Assembly: GCA_900660155.1 (NCBI GenBank)
Contig: CABFPE010000177.1
Coordinates: 309,247 to 373,246 of the forward strand
DNA length: 64,000 bases
Reading direction: 5' to 3'
Source of the DNA: Hofstenia miamia
Lineage: Eukaryota; Xenacoelomorpha; Acoela; Hofsteniidae
Positions within the stretch are counted from its first letter, which is position 1, and every line of letters begins with the position of its first letter. A model generated the notes under the pieces. It made no database searches and was not told where the DNA came from. It was given only the letters and a program-made list of their open reading frames with translations. Below are positions 1 to 14,100 of the stretch, piece by piece. The position numbers and the translations under genes were made by a program.

Positions 1-437
1 TTGTTTCGAAGGACGTGGTTCAACAGCAATTGGCCTTCATCACTAGCGCATTTCGGGGAATATCAGAGGCAATCACTCAACTGGAGGGTCGCGGAAAAAT
101 CACACAAAGTATTCAAATATACGAAAATGTACTTAACAATTTGGCAGCCCCAGAACTTTCCAAGTACAAGGCCAAGTTTGAGAATGTGATTTCCAAGAAT
201 CCAGATTTCAAGTTTATGGTGAATGTGGCAAAAGTCCTTCGGGGTGTGCATGTGCCAGAACTTTCAGTCGGGCCATCAGAAATTTCAAAATTTGCCTATG
301 CTCCTATTGTCAGTGTCGAAGTGGAGCGACTTTTTTCGTACTTCAAGAGACTTCTAAGTCCCCAGAGAGAGCGGTACACAGTCGAGCACTTGAAGTGGGC
401 ACTGGTTGTTATGTGGAATAATGACTCTTCTTTGTAA
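1..437 (+). pseudogene. hAT-superfamily transposase, C-terminal fragment
   Basis: The open frame (best read from base 15) is cut by the window edge and ends in TAA at 435-437. Its last 50 residues match the hAT dimerisation domain: a run of the type VSVEVERLFSYFKRLLSP followed by LKWALVVMWNN. In the family this domain forms the transposase dimer together with part of the catalytic core. Only about 140 residues of a protein usually 500-700 long are visible, so the catalytic DDE residues cannot be judged. The DNA just after the stop is T-rich with repeated short TTGCTCAATTT-like motifs, then a G-rich stretch at 530-555 that could be near the element end, but I could not identify a terminal repeat. 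It may be a live element extending leftward or a remnant. Confidence 0.8.
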
Positions 438-3075
438 AATTTTTCGTTTTTTACTCAATTTTGAGTTAATTTTTGCTCAATTTAATTGTCAATTTTTGCT
501 CATTTTTTACTCAATAAAATCCTAACCCTAGGTGCAAGGGGGTGCAATGCACTCCCAAACATAAATCAAATAAAATCTGGTGCTGGGTGTTGTTCAGCCT
601 GATATTCTTGAAAAATCAAAACTGAATTGGAAAAGAACCATTACTAGCTCCAATGTTCAGAAGACTTACTTATCTATTTTGATGATGTTGGTAGCCCTAT
701 TCGACTATTCTACCTTGCTTTTTCTGCAAGTCAGTCTTAAGAAACGAGGATGCTTAGAAAATTTCAATAGAACTGAGGACGTCCAATAATTATTAGGAAA
801 AATCACTAAATTTCATTAAGAAAACTATCTGCAGTTCGAATAGGGCTTAGGCAATGTCATCAGTTTTTACACTGGAATGCTACGCTGCCATTTACAGAAA
901 GGTCTTTTTCATTCTGAGGCTTGCGTTTTGCTCCTTGATCTTAATTGAATTAGAGCAAAAGAAAAGAAAATCGATACTAGATTGCTATCATGTTTACCAG
1001 CCTTTTCGAGTGCTTCTGTGTTGCATGTGCAGCTACAATTTCAACCCTTGCGTTTAGAGGAATCATTCCCATCCCAAGTTTGGGAATTCTTTTCAATATA
1101 TTTTATTACTTGCAAAAAATGATTTTCAGACTTACCAAAAAATAAATGATTTATAGCTTAGATTTGAAAAACATAGAAATTATAAACTCATTAATAGGCT
1201 ATTTTTATATTTTTTTCAAATATTATGTAAATATGTATAAACCTATGCAACTCGTATGGAATAACTATTTAATGAGTTTTCAAAAAAGAGAATGCATGTA
1301 TTTTTGCATTAATGTAAGTGTACAGTACAATCATGGCTATCTATAATACAAAAATATTTTCTAAGATTATAAATATTAATTCATTTTAAATTTAGCAAAA
1401 TTATTCATATGATAATCAAAAAAATTATTTGTGTTGGAGTTATTTTTTAAAAATCTCTATTTTCTACTTAATCCTTTGTTTCTAGTGCACACCATGTCAA
1501 TATGTATTACAAATAATACTGAATATGCAGAGAACTTCTTAAGTTTTTCTAGCTACTTAAGCACTCAATAATTTTGTGTTGATTGAGTAATGAAAAACAG
1601 TAGTCATGCAATTATTACAAATTTGATAATCCTACAAATGCAAATACCAATTAAATCTCATATTCAAGAAGCTAGGAATCAATTATTTTGGAATCTACAA
1701 TATTGGGGGCACTCTAATCCCCCACCTATGTCCTAAACCAATGTCATAAATAGCACGATAGTTGAAGATCTTAAATCTGGCACTGAGTTGTTACATAATA
1801 CTAATTATTCTACAATTGCTAAAAATAATCGGCTTTATTTTATACATTTATCCCCTTGCAAATCAAGCTGGTGCACTTTGTGCATATATATATTTATATA
1901 TATATATAAACCCCGTGAAAATTTTTTGTGTCCCCAAATTTTCTAGGCTGGCTACGGCACCGGGTGACACAACAGCCTTTTGCTGTTTGAAAAAACTCAC
2001 ATAACGGCAAGCCCGAACCTCTATGACATTTATTTTTCTATATAAAATTATATTATACTTAGTAATTTAAAAATAACATGGAAACGTTCCTGTTTTTCAT
2101 CTAATCCTAGTGTTAGGAGCAAACTCAATCTTAGGTACTTATTTGCATAAATTCAGTCCCTACTAAAATTCAAGGAAATTACAGTCAAATTTTCATTTAA
2201 TTCGCTGTAAAATGAGTTATTGAATCTACTATTTAATACACAACAAAAAGACTCAAGAAAATGCAGCGAAATAATTTCATATTTAATACATCGACTGAGT
2301 TAAGTCAAGAACTTAATTTTGATAAGTGAACTTGTTTGTACCAAAAATGTCATGTCAGGTCAGTTGTTTTTGTAAAAAATTTACTAATGTAGAAATCCGT
2401 TAGAGATATTAAAACTAAAAAGCAAAGTAATCAAACTAAGAACTAAGGCATGGTACATATCGTCACGTTAATTTGAAAACCGTCTATCTGCAAAAATAGA
2501 GATAATCACACGGATGTGATAATTTTATAAATTTGTATTAAAATATTAAATTTATGGAAAAGTTATCAGTCGTAATGCTTATTTATCTAGCAGTAACCAG
2601 CACATTAGCTTTTACTCTCAAAATTCATAAAAGAAAATGCATTTATTGCTTTTATCTCAAAAAGGCTAAAATACAGATAGCCGGTTTTTACGTTATCGCA
2701 ACGATATTCAAGTATGTACCTGTTGATACTATGGTTCTCAAATTTAATACAAACATTCCTGTGCTTGTAAAATGTAAGATAGTTTAAATAGAATTTCTGT
2801 GGTGCAAAGAACAGCAATTCATGAAAAATTGTAAAAACCTCAGACATCTTTTGAATTTTTACAAATAGAAAATTCAAATATACACAAAAATATCGTCTGA
2901 AATCTCAAATCCACAGGAAAAATATCGTTAAAGCACTATAAGTGAGAAAGCGTGCATTTGAATAGTAAAAATTAGTCTATATAATAGTGAATCTTTCAAA
3001 TTGCAAAATAAGTTCTGTCATTCCGTTGTAATGGACGCTGTCAAAATGTTCAGAATCCCTGCAAGTGATGATTAA
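438..3075. other. AT-rich non-coding stretch
   Basis: No coding region is supported here; the short open frames have no recognisable content. There is a small hairpin around 1704-1728 (TTGGGGGC / AATCCCCCAC), an A/T microsatellite at 1884-1908, and a GC-richer patch at 1940-1990 (CTGGCTACGGCACCGGGTG) that resembles transposon-terminal sequence but has no partner I could find. Confidence 0.5.
1884..1908. repeat. A/T microsatellite
   Basis: Interrupted TA dinucleotide run. Confidence 0.9.
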
Positions 3076-3489
3076 CTAACATGAAGTAATTAAGTTTTTG
3101 TGCATGTCTCCTTTCAATTTCATCCTTAAATCATGAACTGGCATGACGACTTCTGACTTTGCACTCGGCGCATCTAACTGGGATTTCGGTAATTTTTTAC
3201 AGAAAACTATATTTGAGCCTGGATCCCGCCACTTTATTACCTTAACATTAGATACGAAAGAATTGATGGTTCCTGCAAAAACAGGATTTTCATTCATGTT
3301 TGAAAACAAGCAATGATGTTCATCACAAATTTTCATCTTAACATGGAAGTACACTTCATACGAATGTGGTCTAATGCCAGAATTCACAAATTTCCTAATA
3401 GGCTTAGAGAAAACGGTTTGTGCACTTAAGATAACTAAGCAGTTTAGGTTTAATGGTAGTTGGTGTGAATATCAAGGACATTCTAAATA
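3076..3489 (-). CDS. unrecognised 3'-terminal exon candidate, downstream of the Eph gene
   Basis: A minus-strand frame stays open for about 137 codons, running from just after an in-frame TAG within ATATTTAG (a possible splice acceptor) to a TAG stop at 3076. It has no usable in-frame ATG near its beginning, so if real it is a last exon fed by an upstream one. The start is hydrophobic (LNCLVILSAQ) and could be part of a signal or membrane segment. The middle is rich in charged residues and contains CDEHHC and, later, a single FCKKLPK cysteine. Base composition is less AT-rich than the flanks. I do not recognise the family. By chance one frame this long could occur in a window of this size and composition, so confidence is low. 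Confidence 0.3.
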
Positions 3490-4909
3490 TTGCCAAGATG
3501 TTACTATTTTTGCAAGAATGGGATCCATTTAAAAATAATATGAAATTATAATGATTTTCTGTTCTTTTAGAATAAGTTAATACCCAAACCTGGTTTGCCT
3601 TGAAATGCAGGGTAAGAAAGAAGAAATTCTATGAGCATATTGCTTTTAAAATTCCCCTTCTCCATCGACATTATGATTAATCAGATTTAAATCAGGCCAC
3701 GCCTGTTCAGGTTTGAGATGAAGGTGGACTCACCACTATTTGCTAGTATACCATAACAAAATATCTTCTACGCTTATGGCACTATATTCTGGATTTGCAT
3801 TAACTACATTTAGAAATTTCAGGAAAACCATATTTCACTTGATAAACTTCCCGCAAGGTTATTTAAGTCAAACATGTGTTTATATTACGCAACTAAGCGG
3901 AGGCTCAAGTAGGTTATATACACTAAACCCTCATTCTCTTGCAATTTGCATCATTTTCGCGGGCTAAAGTAGCTTACCGATATGCTGCGGTTAAGTGTCG
4001 TAAAGATCATATGTTCCACATGAACTTTGATAATCATTTGCAGAATTCGTCAGAAGCTTAGAATAATTAATATTAATTATTAAAACTTTACATTGAGAAT
4101 GCATCACAAACAGCTTAATTTATGACAACTACAGCAGTTGCTGGAAGCCTACTAATTGAATTTCAAATTTCGTCGTCCCAAAAAAGAATTTTACTTACTG
4201 TAATGCTAACATATCTATCCATAATGAGTAGTGTATGCAATATTTTAAACTTTTTTCCAGTAATGATTATAAATGTATAATTAAATATTTTGGTGAGATT
4301 TAAATAATAAATTTCTTTATTATAATTTCAAATTGCGTGTGAAAATTTTAATGAATTCAGCCTCTATTTTTAGGGCATAAAATCATATTCCATTTTGAAA
4401 ATTTTCAATGTATTGCCATCACTGAAAATTTCATATGTCAATATACTCAAATTTCTGAAATTACTGATACCATTTGCCTATGTTTCACTTCATTATTTTG
4501 AGGGGATTTTACAAAGGGGCATACGATGAAAACAATGTCTGATTCACATTGGAAAAAATAGATATTTTAGCAAGCACTGGTACCTACAATACACTTAGGT
4601 GCAAATCACGCTTCAAATAACATATTAACGTAAATATCTATGCGTAAAACACAAATAATCAAAAGATTAATAAATTTGAATGCATTAACAAAATGAGTCC
4701 AAAAGAAAAAAACTAAATTTCATATTAACTAATAAATTTGGTTTTGATATTTTACAAAATCGTTTAACCGCAAACATGAAATGAGATGCTATATCAAGAC
4801 ATTGCTGAACAAAATGTTGGTTATTGGTTTGATATCCGCAGTGTGTCGACATGGAGTTTCAGGGGCAGTGGCCAAATCCGCTTGCGTCACCAACTATTGA
4901 AAAGCCCGT
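3490..4909. other. 3' flank of the Eph gene
   Basis: This lies just downstream of the receptor stop codon and should contain its 3' UTR. A minus-strand AATAAA occurs at about 4316-4321, roughly 590 bases after the stop, and is a possible but unproven polyadenylation signal. No other coding content is seen. Confidence 0.4.
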
Positions 4910-5162
4910 TCAGCATTTGAACTCGCTTTGTTGTCTTTGCAGTTTTTCAATCGACTTAAGGATCAACTTCTGGTGTGAGTTTCTTGAAATTCCCATCTCG
5001 GCAAGATTCTTGCTGGTTAAGGTTGCATCGATTAGTTGGGAGCAATTGTGGAGCTTGGCGTTGGCGAAATTTTCGCTATATTGGGAAAGCTTCAACTGTT
5101 TCAACCAGAAATTCACACTTGCAGAATCTTCTATTGAGTAGATATTGGCCGAATACGAATCA
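4910..5162 (-). CDS. Eph receptor last exon: SAM domain and stop
   Basis: Acceptor AATTTAG precedes 5162; the exon starts with one base that completes a Cys codon from the previous exon. The SAM domain begins at VNFWLKQLKLSQY (residue 764) and includes NLAEMGISRNSHQKLILKSI, the signature Eph SAM helix-5 region. The protein ends EFKC with TGA at 4910. SAM domains mediate receptor clustering and adaptor binding. There is no clear hydrophobic PDZ-binding tail of the kind seen on many vertebrate Eph receptors. Confidence 0.95.
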
Positions 5163-8100
5163 CTAAATTACGGTCATTATTATAAATTAATAATTGCTTA
5201 GAATAAATAAAATATGCAGTAAACTATTAAAAATTCTATCTATCAAATATTTTAAACACATCGTAAAAAATTTTGTTTTACGCTATGTTCAAGACTCCTA
5301 ATTTTATAATGGGCGTATGCAAAACCGCAGAAGGCCACTTTAAAATTAACGATGAAGATTTATGTCAGTAAATTATAAATATAAATTTTACTATTCTCGT
5401 ATTTGTTCTTAAATGCGGGTTTTGTTTGATAAACTAGTGGATTCGATGATGATTCAAAACGTCGCAATTTTAGACAAATGATTTGGCGGCACATCTTTTC
5501 ACAATATTTAGAAGAGAATTTAATTATTTCATACATCGGATTCAGATCTCGAGACATTAAAAGCCATGGACTGATACAGTTGATGCCTGAACGTCCCGAT
5601 CTTATGTCATATTGTAAATTAGAGCAATTATGAAAAATCGACGGCTATTCAGTTGCATGCATACACATATTTGTCTTCTCACAGGAATTTTATGCGGGAC
5701 TGTTAGAGGTATTTCCTTCGTGAGACCGTTTGATTGGATTGGCGTGGAGTGCGGAAGACCAGGTGACATTTTAATTGAGATGAGTGAGTCTCAAGTATTT
5801 TTGCATTATTTTTTGAGATGAACGACTAGCCTTAATTTCTTGACCAATTACATTTCGTTTTAAGCCTTCCTGGAGTAGCACATTTATTTGATATATTAAA
5901 ATGATTTTCCATATCTGCTTAATTAGTGAAATATATCGTCAATGCAAACAGTCACTAGAGCGGCGGACTGATGGACTTTCGGATGATAATTATTTCCTTA
6001 TAAAATGCCTTACTAAGCGCAGCTTTGTTACGCACTGTTAATTAATTTTAATATTTCTAGTTTTTTATTTAAATTAAAAATATTCAAACATTTGGGACCA
6101 GAAAAATTATTGACAAAATTGCTTCCGTCTTTCTCAGCAATATAAAATGTGGAAGCAAAGCTCTTTTTCAAATCAACGTAATTCCATGAGAAAATTTATC
6201 AATGAAATAATATTCACAAACGCGATCCGCAATCAGCCCACAGAAGCTCGGTTCGGGTCTGATAATGGATTAGATATACGTATCCGACTAAAGGGGTAGG
6301 AAAAATAGTTCTATTTTAAAAATGTAGCTTCCAAGTTCATTTAAATGAATGAGTTTGAATGTTTTATAGGCATTCATTTTTTCAAAATAGTTTTCTAAAA
6401 AAATAGTGAATATAAATCGAGTCAATCATTGCTTGTCTGACACGTACGTCAATTACTCGTGCCTAACAATATGCGGTATTTGCCACTCTGTCACTATGCA
6501 AGTTCTGAATTACAAGGTAAGATACAATGCTATCTAAAAACTTTTAAAATTGAATTAGAATCAATCTTCAAAAGAGAAAGCGTAACTGGACTTTCTAATG
6601 TACTATTATCCCATTGTAGAACGTACATTCTAATATGCATGCCTAAATGTTAGATAAATGAACATATATCAGTAATAACTTCTGTAAAGTAATGCGTTAT
6701 TACGTAGGAACATTCTATTGATGTATTTTAATAAATTTTTTGAGTAAAGGATAACATTTCAACTTGAAGGAAATTAATATTTTTATAACGTAATTTGACA
6801 AATCTCATTAAGAATTCTATATATAAATCCACTTTGCTTTTGGTTGTCGTTATTGAATTTAAGTACAACAAAATTATTTCTTTTATATTCGCATAATAAA
6901 TAAAGAACGTGACAATTTTAAGTTTTATTGAAAAATCGAATATTTATGCACTATGTTAAATACCACTATGCCACTAACCATTTTATAGGTAGAAATTTCA
7001 TTTAACCCTATCTGGGTGCTGCAATATTTCTCCTAATCTCACCTTAAAATGATCGACTGAACACTTTCATTGCTGATGTAAACAAACTGACTGCCGCGCC
7101 AAAAACATTGAAAAAATTGTTCCCTACACTAACGAAAAAAATTGGGCAATATATTTGTCAATATACTGAACAATTTGGATAAAGAATGATACCATAATAT
7201 GTATAAAATTTTCTGAAATAAAGTCATCGTAAAGATTAAAATGAGTGTAACTAGAAAAATACATAATAAAAGTTGTAATTCATTTTAGACATCCCTCTTG
7301 CTAACAATAGTTTAGGAAAGAGCAGTATTTAGGCTAGATATAGTGTTAAGGCTGTGCCAAAAAAAAATCATAACGATAGCTAATCTATAATTGACATTAA
7401 AAACGTTTTATACCATTTCCTGTCTAAGCTTCCAGCTGACAAAATGATGAATTCCAACTTCTGTAGTAACTCACTAAAGTAAGGGCGACTTTTGATATCT
7501 CTACTCAAACAAGCGGCGGCCAATTCCCAAAGCGCGGATGGAGTGTGAGGCGGAGGGAAGAATGTGTGCTGATTGTAGAAATTGCCCTAAAAGAGAATTT
7601 TAATTCTATTTCAATTATAATTCATTTTAACAAGTCAATTTTAAATATTATTCTATATACTCCACTCAGGTGTTATACACAAATCCATATATACACATAG
7701 TATATAGTATGATAATATATGAACATGAACATACAGTATAGAGTAAATAACGCCAGAAATTATATGTGGGTTTCTAGGACATTTTATACTTATAAAAATG
7801 TTGGTTCGTTAACAAGGCTAAATGGGGTCCACAAGGAGATGCAAAAAGGGCTGACATTTCAAAAAATGGACTCTTAGGCAATAGTCCCCGCAAATCAACC
7901 TAGCAAACGCTACATAGTTTAAGACCAAAGTGTTTAAAAGTAACTTACATTTTGAAATATTACATTCGTATCATACTCCATTTAAGTTTTCAATTTTAGT
8001 GTGTAGAATTTTTGATAAGTTTCTAGCATAGCCAAGTTTAGTCTAACAAACAGAAAATTAAAGAAATTTTTGGTAAGGATAATAAAATGGAGCGAATAGG

Positions 8101-11100
8101 CATATGTTTAAATAGGCCGGGCCTAAATTTCGTGAACCAGTGAGGGATTGGATATAAATTTTCGCTCCATATATCTGTTTCGAATGAAACTGTAGTTCGA
8201 ATAAACAAATGTCAAAAGAACCAAATGAATCGGTTGTCCACGAAATTTATTCTAGAATAATTTCATGTGATTTCAACAGTAAATTCGTTTGACCACTGAT
8301 TTTTTGATTTTGAAACAAATTGTTTAAATTAGATTTGTTTGTTCAATCTCACTAATCTAAATGTAGTAGTATTAACAAGCGACTGTTAATAGTGAAAATT
8401 ATATTTGTGTGTACAAATAGGGGCATTCACTTCTAATCGGGCTTGTATATGATAATGCAATTGTCTTCCATTTCTACAATTATTGTTAAGTATTTCCAAA
8501 TGTTTCCATTAACTTCCACATCTTTCTATAACTCTAACAGGTAGTGGTCAGAGTTCTGCAGGACCAAAACTTTATAGTCTTGCCATTAAATTTGGTACTA
8601 TCTCAATTTCATGAAATTTTCGATTTTTTTGGAAAAATTGGAAAAAAATATGAGCAATATTCTAAAATCCGTAGTTTCAGGTTCTTCATTTTTGGTCGCA
8701 GTCCCATGTTAGCCTCAGTCCATTGAAATATTTATGACCAGTCCCATGGGACAGTGGTCCCGCCGAATACTTCTAGTAATCCGTCAAATTGACTATAATG
8801 GTTTGGCTGAAACTTTTCCGGTACACATGATAGAATTTCAGAATGCTTTTGAATTTGGCCTCAGCCAAGGCTATTTCAATTTCATATCTATTGCATTAAA
8901 ATTTCAGTTCCAGAGCTGTTCAAGATCGAATTAAATTTAAATACATTAATGCGATAATTCATGGCGATGACATTGACAATTCATGTAGTAAACTGCGATG
9001 TCATCACACTAAAATCTGAATATTTGAATATAGTGCTGTAACCGGAATTAGAAAAGAATGCAGGAACGGATCTAGGAATTTTCAAACGGGTGGGCGGTTT
9101 GATATAAATTTAAGTTTAAAATAGATTACTTAAATAATAATGAAGCATTGAATTATAAGATGAATTGATTAACAGCAGTATTTAAAATTCATGAGCCACC
9201 TTTGAATTTGATTCAACACTGGTAATAAACGCATAAGCATATAATTTTAAAACTAATTGTCCATCCCTTTATCCCAGCCAAAGGAGCGGTCGCAACCCAA
9301 CCACCCCCTAAATCCGTCTCTAAACGAATGTTAGATGCCAGGTACGAGTTAATAAACTATCTGAAATCACATCATGAGGGACAATTTCCATATTTACGCA
9401 TGTAAGCTGAAATTGCTTTAACTGTATGACTTTATTGATGCGATTATATTTAATAAGTTTCAGTTACATTTTTTCGTTGTATTTGCTCTGCTTTGTATGG
9501 TTCAAACAAATTTGGTTATTTTAATGTATTTTGTGACTGTTCTTAAAAACGGTATTTATATTTAAATAGATTTAAGGTGTTTTGAACATTTTCTATAGCA
9601 TTGAGAACTTTTTTGAAAAATCAGTTCCATAAATTTCCATTTGATTTCCATAGTCTGGAAATAGAATTGAAATTTTTACTTCATTAGCAACCCTGCTCCT
9701 AATGTTGTAGGAATTGTGAGTAAACAAATGCAGGCGAATCAAATTCAAAGATCTTACTAATATTAACAGCTTAGCATGTTTGAATAAAAATTAGCAACAA
9801 GTCTATTCCAAGTATATGATTTTACCTATTCTGCGCAAATCTCATACACCATTTGTTAACTCTCAAATTTTGATATTTAGCAAAATGTCACAACAGATGA
9901 ACTTTTTGAAGGTCAACTACATTAATTTTATGCATTTAACATGTAACCATCGAGTAAATAAAATAATCCATGAAATCAATATTGTAAATATACGTAAGCT
10001 TTTCATTCTTATGATAAAAATGACTAATTTGTTCTTATTGACCGGTACTTGAAATGTAAAAGTTTCCTTCATGCCAATAAATATCACATGAATGTTGGCT
10101 ACAATGCATATATAAAATAATTTAATAAATGAATTTTTGCGGGAAATAATTCAACAATTATCAAGGATATTAATATATTAATGGCCTTGCAATTATGACG
10201 AAATTTATTTTTAACAGTCACATTAAAAAATAATTAATTTAAAGAAAACTATTTTTACATCCAAGTGCATAAAAATTTTAAAACATAACGAATAAATGGT
10301 TTAAAATTGATAAAAAAAGCGAAGCAAAAACTATCCTGTTAATGTTTTTCCTGGAAGAGCCATAATATTTTGATTTTAATTTAACGGAATGTTTTGATAA
10401 AAGGTTTTTACAAAAGATTAAAGGTGTTAACAGATACAGTAAAGTAAATAAAAACCTAGATATTAGAAGATTGCCCTTTCATATGCCTAATGGAAACGAA
10501 AACAACTAGAAATAGTCTATTGTTGCGTGCGTTTTAAATGGCGACAAATGTGCTTAAAAAGATAATGAAATGTCCCTGTAAGAAAAAGATCGTTAAATGG
10601 TGTCATCACAATTTAGCATTTCCTTTAGTATATTGAAATTAAGACGTCATATTACAGTTTATAAGCATTTAAAAACTGCTGAAGAAAATGGCGTGCAATT
10701 ATTTATTTGATTTTATTAATGATGTAACGATACTTCTAGAATAGAATTTGAAGCATTCAACCTACAAACTCAGTACTTTGCAGTCCTCGATATACAAAGT
10801 TTCATAAATATCACCAAAAACCATATGTTCCTCGAAATCATCACGATAAAGTTACAGGGTTGGGCCGTTTTCTCATATACCAGTATGAAGCAGTGGTATT
10901 AATGAAAACAGCAAACACTGTATTCCAATTTTATATCAAGTATTAATTGCAATTAAATGTGTGCTTTAAAATGTATTAAAATATAATTGTAAAACTTAAG
11001 TGTCATTATAATTTCTTCCAATTATAATTTGAATTTACAATGTATTTGGACCTAGCCTTCATATGACAATAAGTCGGGCTTGGACTATAAGATACCGCCG

Positions 11101-14100
11101 GCTTATCTCCAAATAAAATGGCAGACGCTTAAATTTTTTATAATTACCAAGTCGTTTACAAATTAATTGGACTAACTAGGCGTTAAGCAGAACATTTATA
11201 ATTATGTGCTCTACTTTGAAATTTCGATTATGACGACATTGAGTTGCCAACAATTATCAAGGGAAAAAACAACCAATGAAAAATCATTGGGCGTTATAAA
11301 CAAAAAATGTAATAATTTCACTGATATTTTTGTTAATGTAATTCATTAGAAATTGATCCACATTTTTAAAACGCAAATAACGTACCTTTAGATAATGGTG
11401 TATTATAATACAACTATAGCTCTTCATTTAAGCATGCAATACATAAAGAAAATAAGCAAAAAAATTAAGCAAGACTCGAAATAATTGTTTTTTGTGAAAT
11501 CCTTGAGGCAAACAGTGGAATTATGAAAGCGTATGACTAATGCTTAAAGTGCTTCATCCACAATTATCTATCAATTGGATACCCTGAGTTAATTATTCTT
11601 TTGCACGCACGCTTTTTTCTATGTATTAACGGGTATTAGATTAATCGTATATTCTAAAGTTGTGGACTGGCTAGTCAATTTCAATAAAATGTGCCTGAAG
11701 TTTTGAAAAAATCTTTATAAATTAAATCAGGAAGCGTTCAGAGCCTTGCGACCTCGTAACCTAAGATAATTAAAAAAAATTGAAATCTAGGGGCATTGAC
11801 ATATCTATTGGTGAACGTGCCCCAATGTAAAGATGAACCTTTGTGTTAAGAACTATTCTTGTGCATTGAAAATAGTAATTTTCAATGAAAATGCAACTTG
11901 AAAATCTTACAAATTCTCACCATACTCCTAATGCTAAAAAAACACGTCAAAGCCCATGAAGGCAATTTGTTTTTCTGTAAATATGTCGCCCCGTTGAGGT
12001 TGTGGCCCCAAAGAAAAAAGAAACTCCTGTTTGTATTTTCAGATTTTGAGTTTATTTGTTCGTAACATGTAAGCGTTGAAAATGTTAATAACTTTCACAG
12101 ATGTTGAGAAATTCATGAAAATTTGAGGTTAATTGATTCTCCAACTTTTTTATGTAAAAATGAAACTGTTTATTAAATTGTCGATCTACATACTTTCCAT
12201 GTAAACCAAAGCAATACATTATATGAGAAATAACGCATATTTTAAACGAATGCAAAATACCATGTGGATTTCCAAATTTTGTTACTTTTTATGTATGGCA
12301 AATCGAGGTTCGGTATGTATCTTAATTCATAAATTTCAGAAAATCTGTTAAAATAATTTCAATGTAGCAACACATACTGTTGTGTGCATAAAATTATGCA
12401 AAAAAATATTAACATAATTCAAATCTTTTTTTTCTAGTGCATTGTAGACAAAAGCCCTGTGCTTCGAGGCGCACAAAATCGTGTGAAATTTCGAAGATTA
12501 TTCGTTTCTAATAGCGCCCAAACAGAGATGGACTTGGGGCGGGATTTGCACGCAAACAATTGACTTTTCCGTAACAGTGCACGCAAATACAGTGAATTTG
12601 ATATAAGTTATAATTACAAAGTTGAAAAATACAATTTAAATTTTAGAAATTTTACATTAATATATACTTTTCTAAATTTCAATTTAGAATCTTCATTTTC
12701 AGTGTTTAGATTTTATTGGAAGTATCTATCATACCAAATTTTGGTGGTGCAAACCGACAAATTGAAGATAATTTTTTACAGGAATTATAAAATGGGACTA
12801 AAATAGGCCGATTTGGCATGAATTTAAATGGGCTGGGCTTGGGCTTAAATTTTCGCCCCATCTCCATCTCTGCGGCTAAGTTAATTTTAACTGTTGTAAG
12901 GGTTGAACATCATTCTGCACTGTTAAATTGTTAGGAAAGCATGTTTATTAAGCGCTTACTTTTTCGGAAACAGGCGATAAAATTGTTGTTAGAGTGTCCC
13001 AAATGACAACGCCGAAGGAGTAAACATCCGAAGCCGTAGTAAATTCTCCATTCCAGAGACACTCTGGCGCAGGAAATTTGATAAGAGAATCCTAAAAAGG
13101 CATTTAATGTCCGTTTAAATGACATATGCATGGAGAGTAGCCACATACGAAGATGGGCATGGATGCTGGGCTGGGTAGTTATATCTGAATATGTGGGTAA
13201 ATAGTTTTGTGCGATTAGGGGTATATGAAAGAATTTTAATGTTGTGACTGCGTAACCCATAGAAAAATACTAATAAGTATTTATGTACTGCCAATTACAA
13301 GGCCTATAATGGGCCTGTTAGGAAAGTACCCTAAAAATTATATGAAAATAAAAATTATAATATAAACTTTGGAGCCTATGATATTAACCCATTAAAGCCC
13401 GAATTTAAAAAAGTTTGTGTATTTTGATGAAACTTTATAATTAAAGTTAAAATATTATAAATTGACTCGTAAAAGCTAAATGTTGCAAAAATAATTGCAT
13501 CCATTCAATGTATTTTTAGGAGTGTATGAAAATTTATATGCTGGGCATTTGCATTTATATTACTGATAAAAGGAAAGAAAAAACTAACTTGAGAGAATTC
13601 CATTTACGTATGAAATTTCATATGCTGGGCTTTAATGGGTTAAGTTGTTCCGACCCAATTTCGTGCAAAATATACAATATGCTTTTTGGTACTGCTAAAG
13701 TTTTTGCTTACAAAGCGAACTTGATAAAACATTACCATGACGTCATTATTCCCATTTAATTGCCGATTATGTTTAATACTTTTAATGAAAGTTAACTATT
13801 AGACAAAAAATATGTATGGGTGTAGATTATGTGCAAATCATTAGCAATATATTAAATAAAATCTATTGTTTACATTCCTGGGTAATACAAAGATAACAAC
13901 TAAAAATTAAGCCATTCAAATGCATCTCTTTCGTTGGATTAGTAATAAAAAATATACAATAAAATAAATTCATAAGATATTAAATAATGCACAATTAAAA
14001 AGTTGGATATTTTTAGACAGAATCTTTGACGATTGATGGGCGGGATAGTTTGAGAATCTAATACAGCTGGGGTATTATAAAACATTCCCTCTTTAAATTA

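Larger units (their letters stand above)
7587..12959. other. intron, 5.4 kb, with mobile-element remnants
   Basis: Contains a hAT-type MITE at about 7832-8177, an inverted-repeat element at about 9062-9320 and a hAT-type MITE at 12523-12872, each listed separately. The remaining sequence is AT-rich and unremarkable. Confidence 0.6.

Noticed and set aside
1690-1990. Possible transposon bounded by a GGGGGCAC hairpin and a CTGGCTACGG motif
   Set aside because: The two ends are not complementary and no second copy was found in the window.
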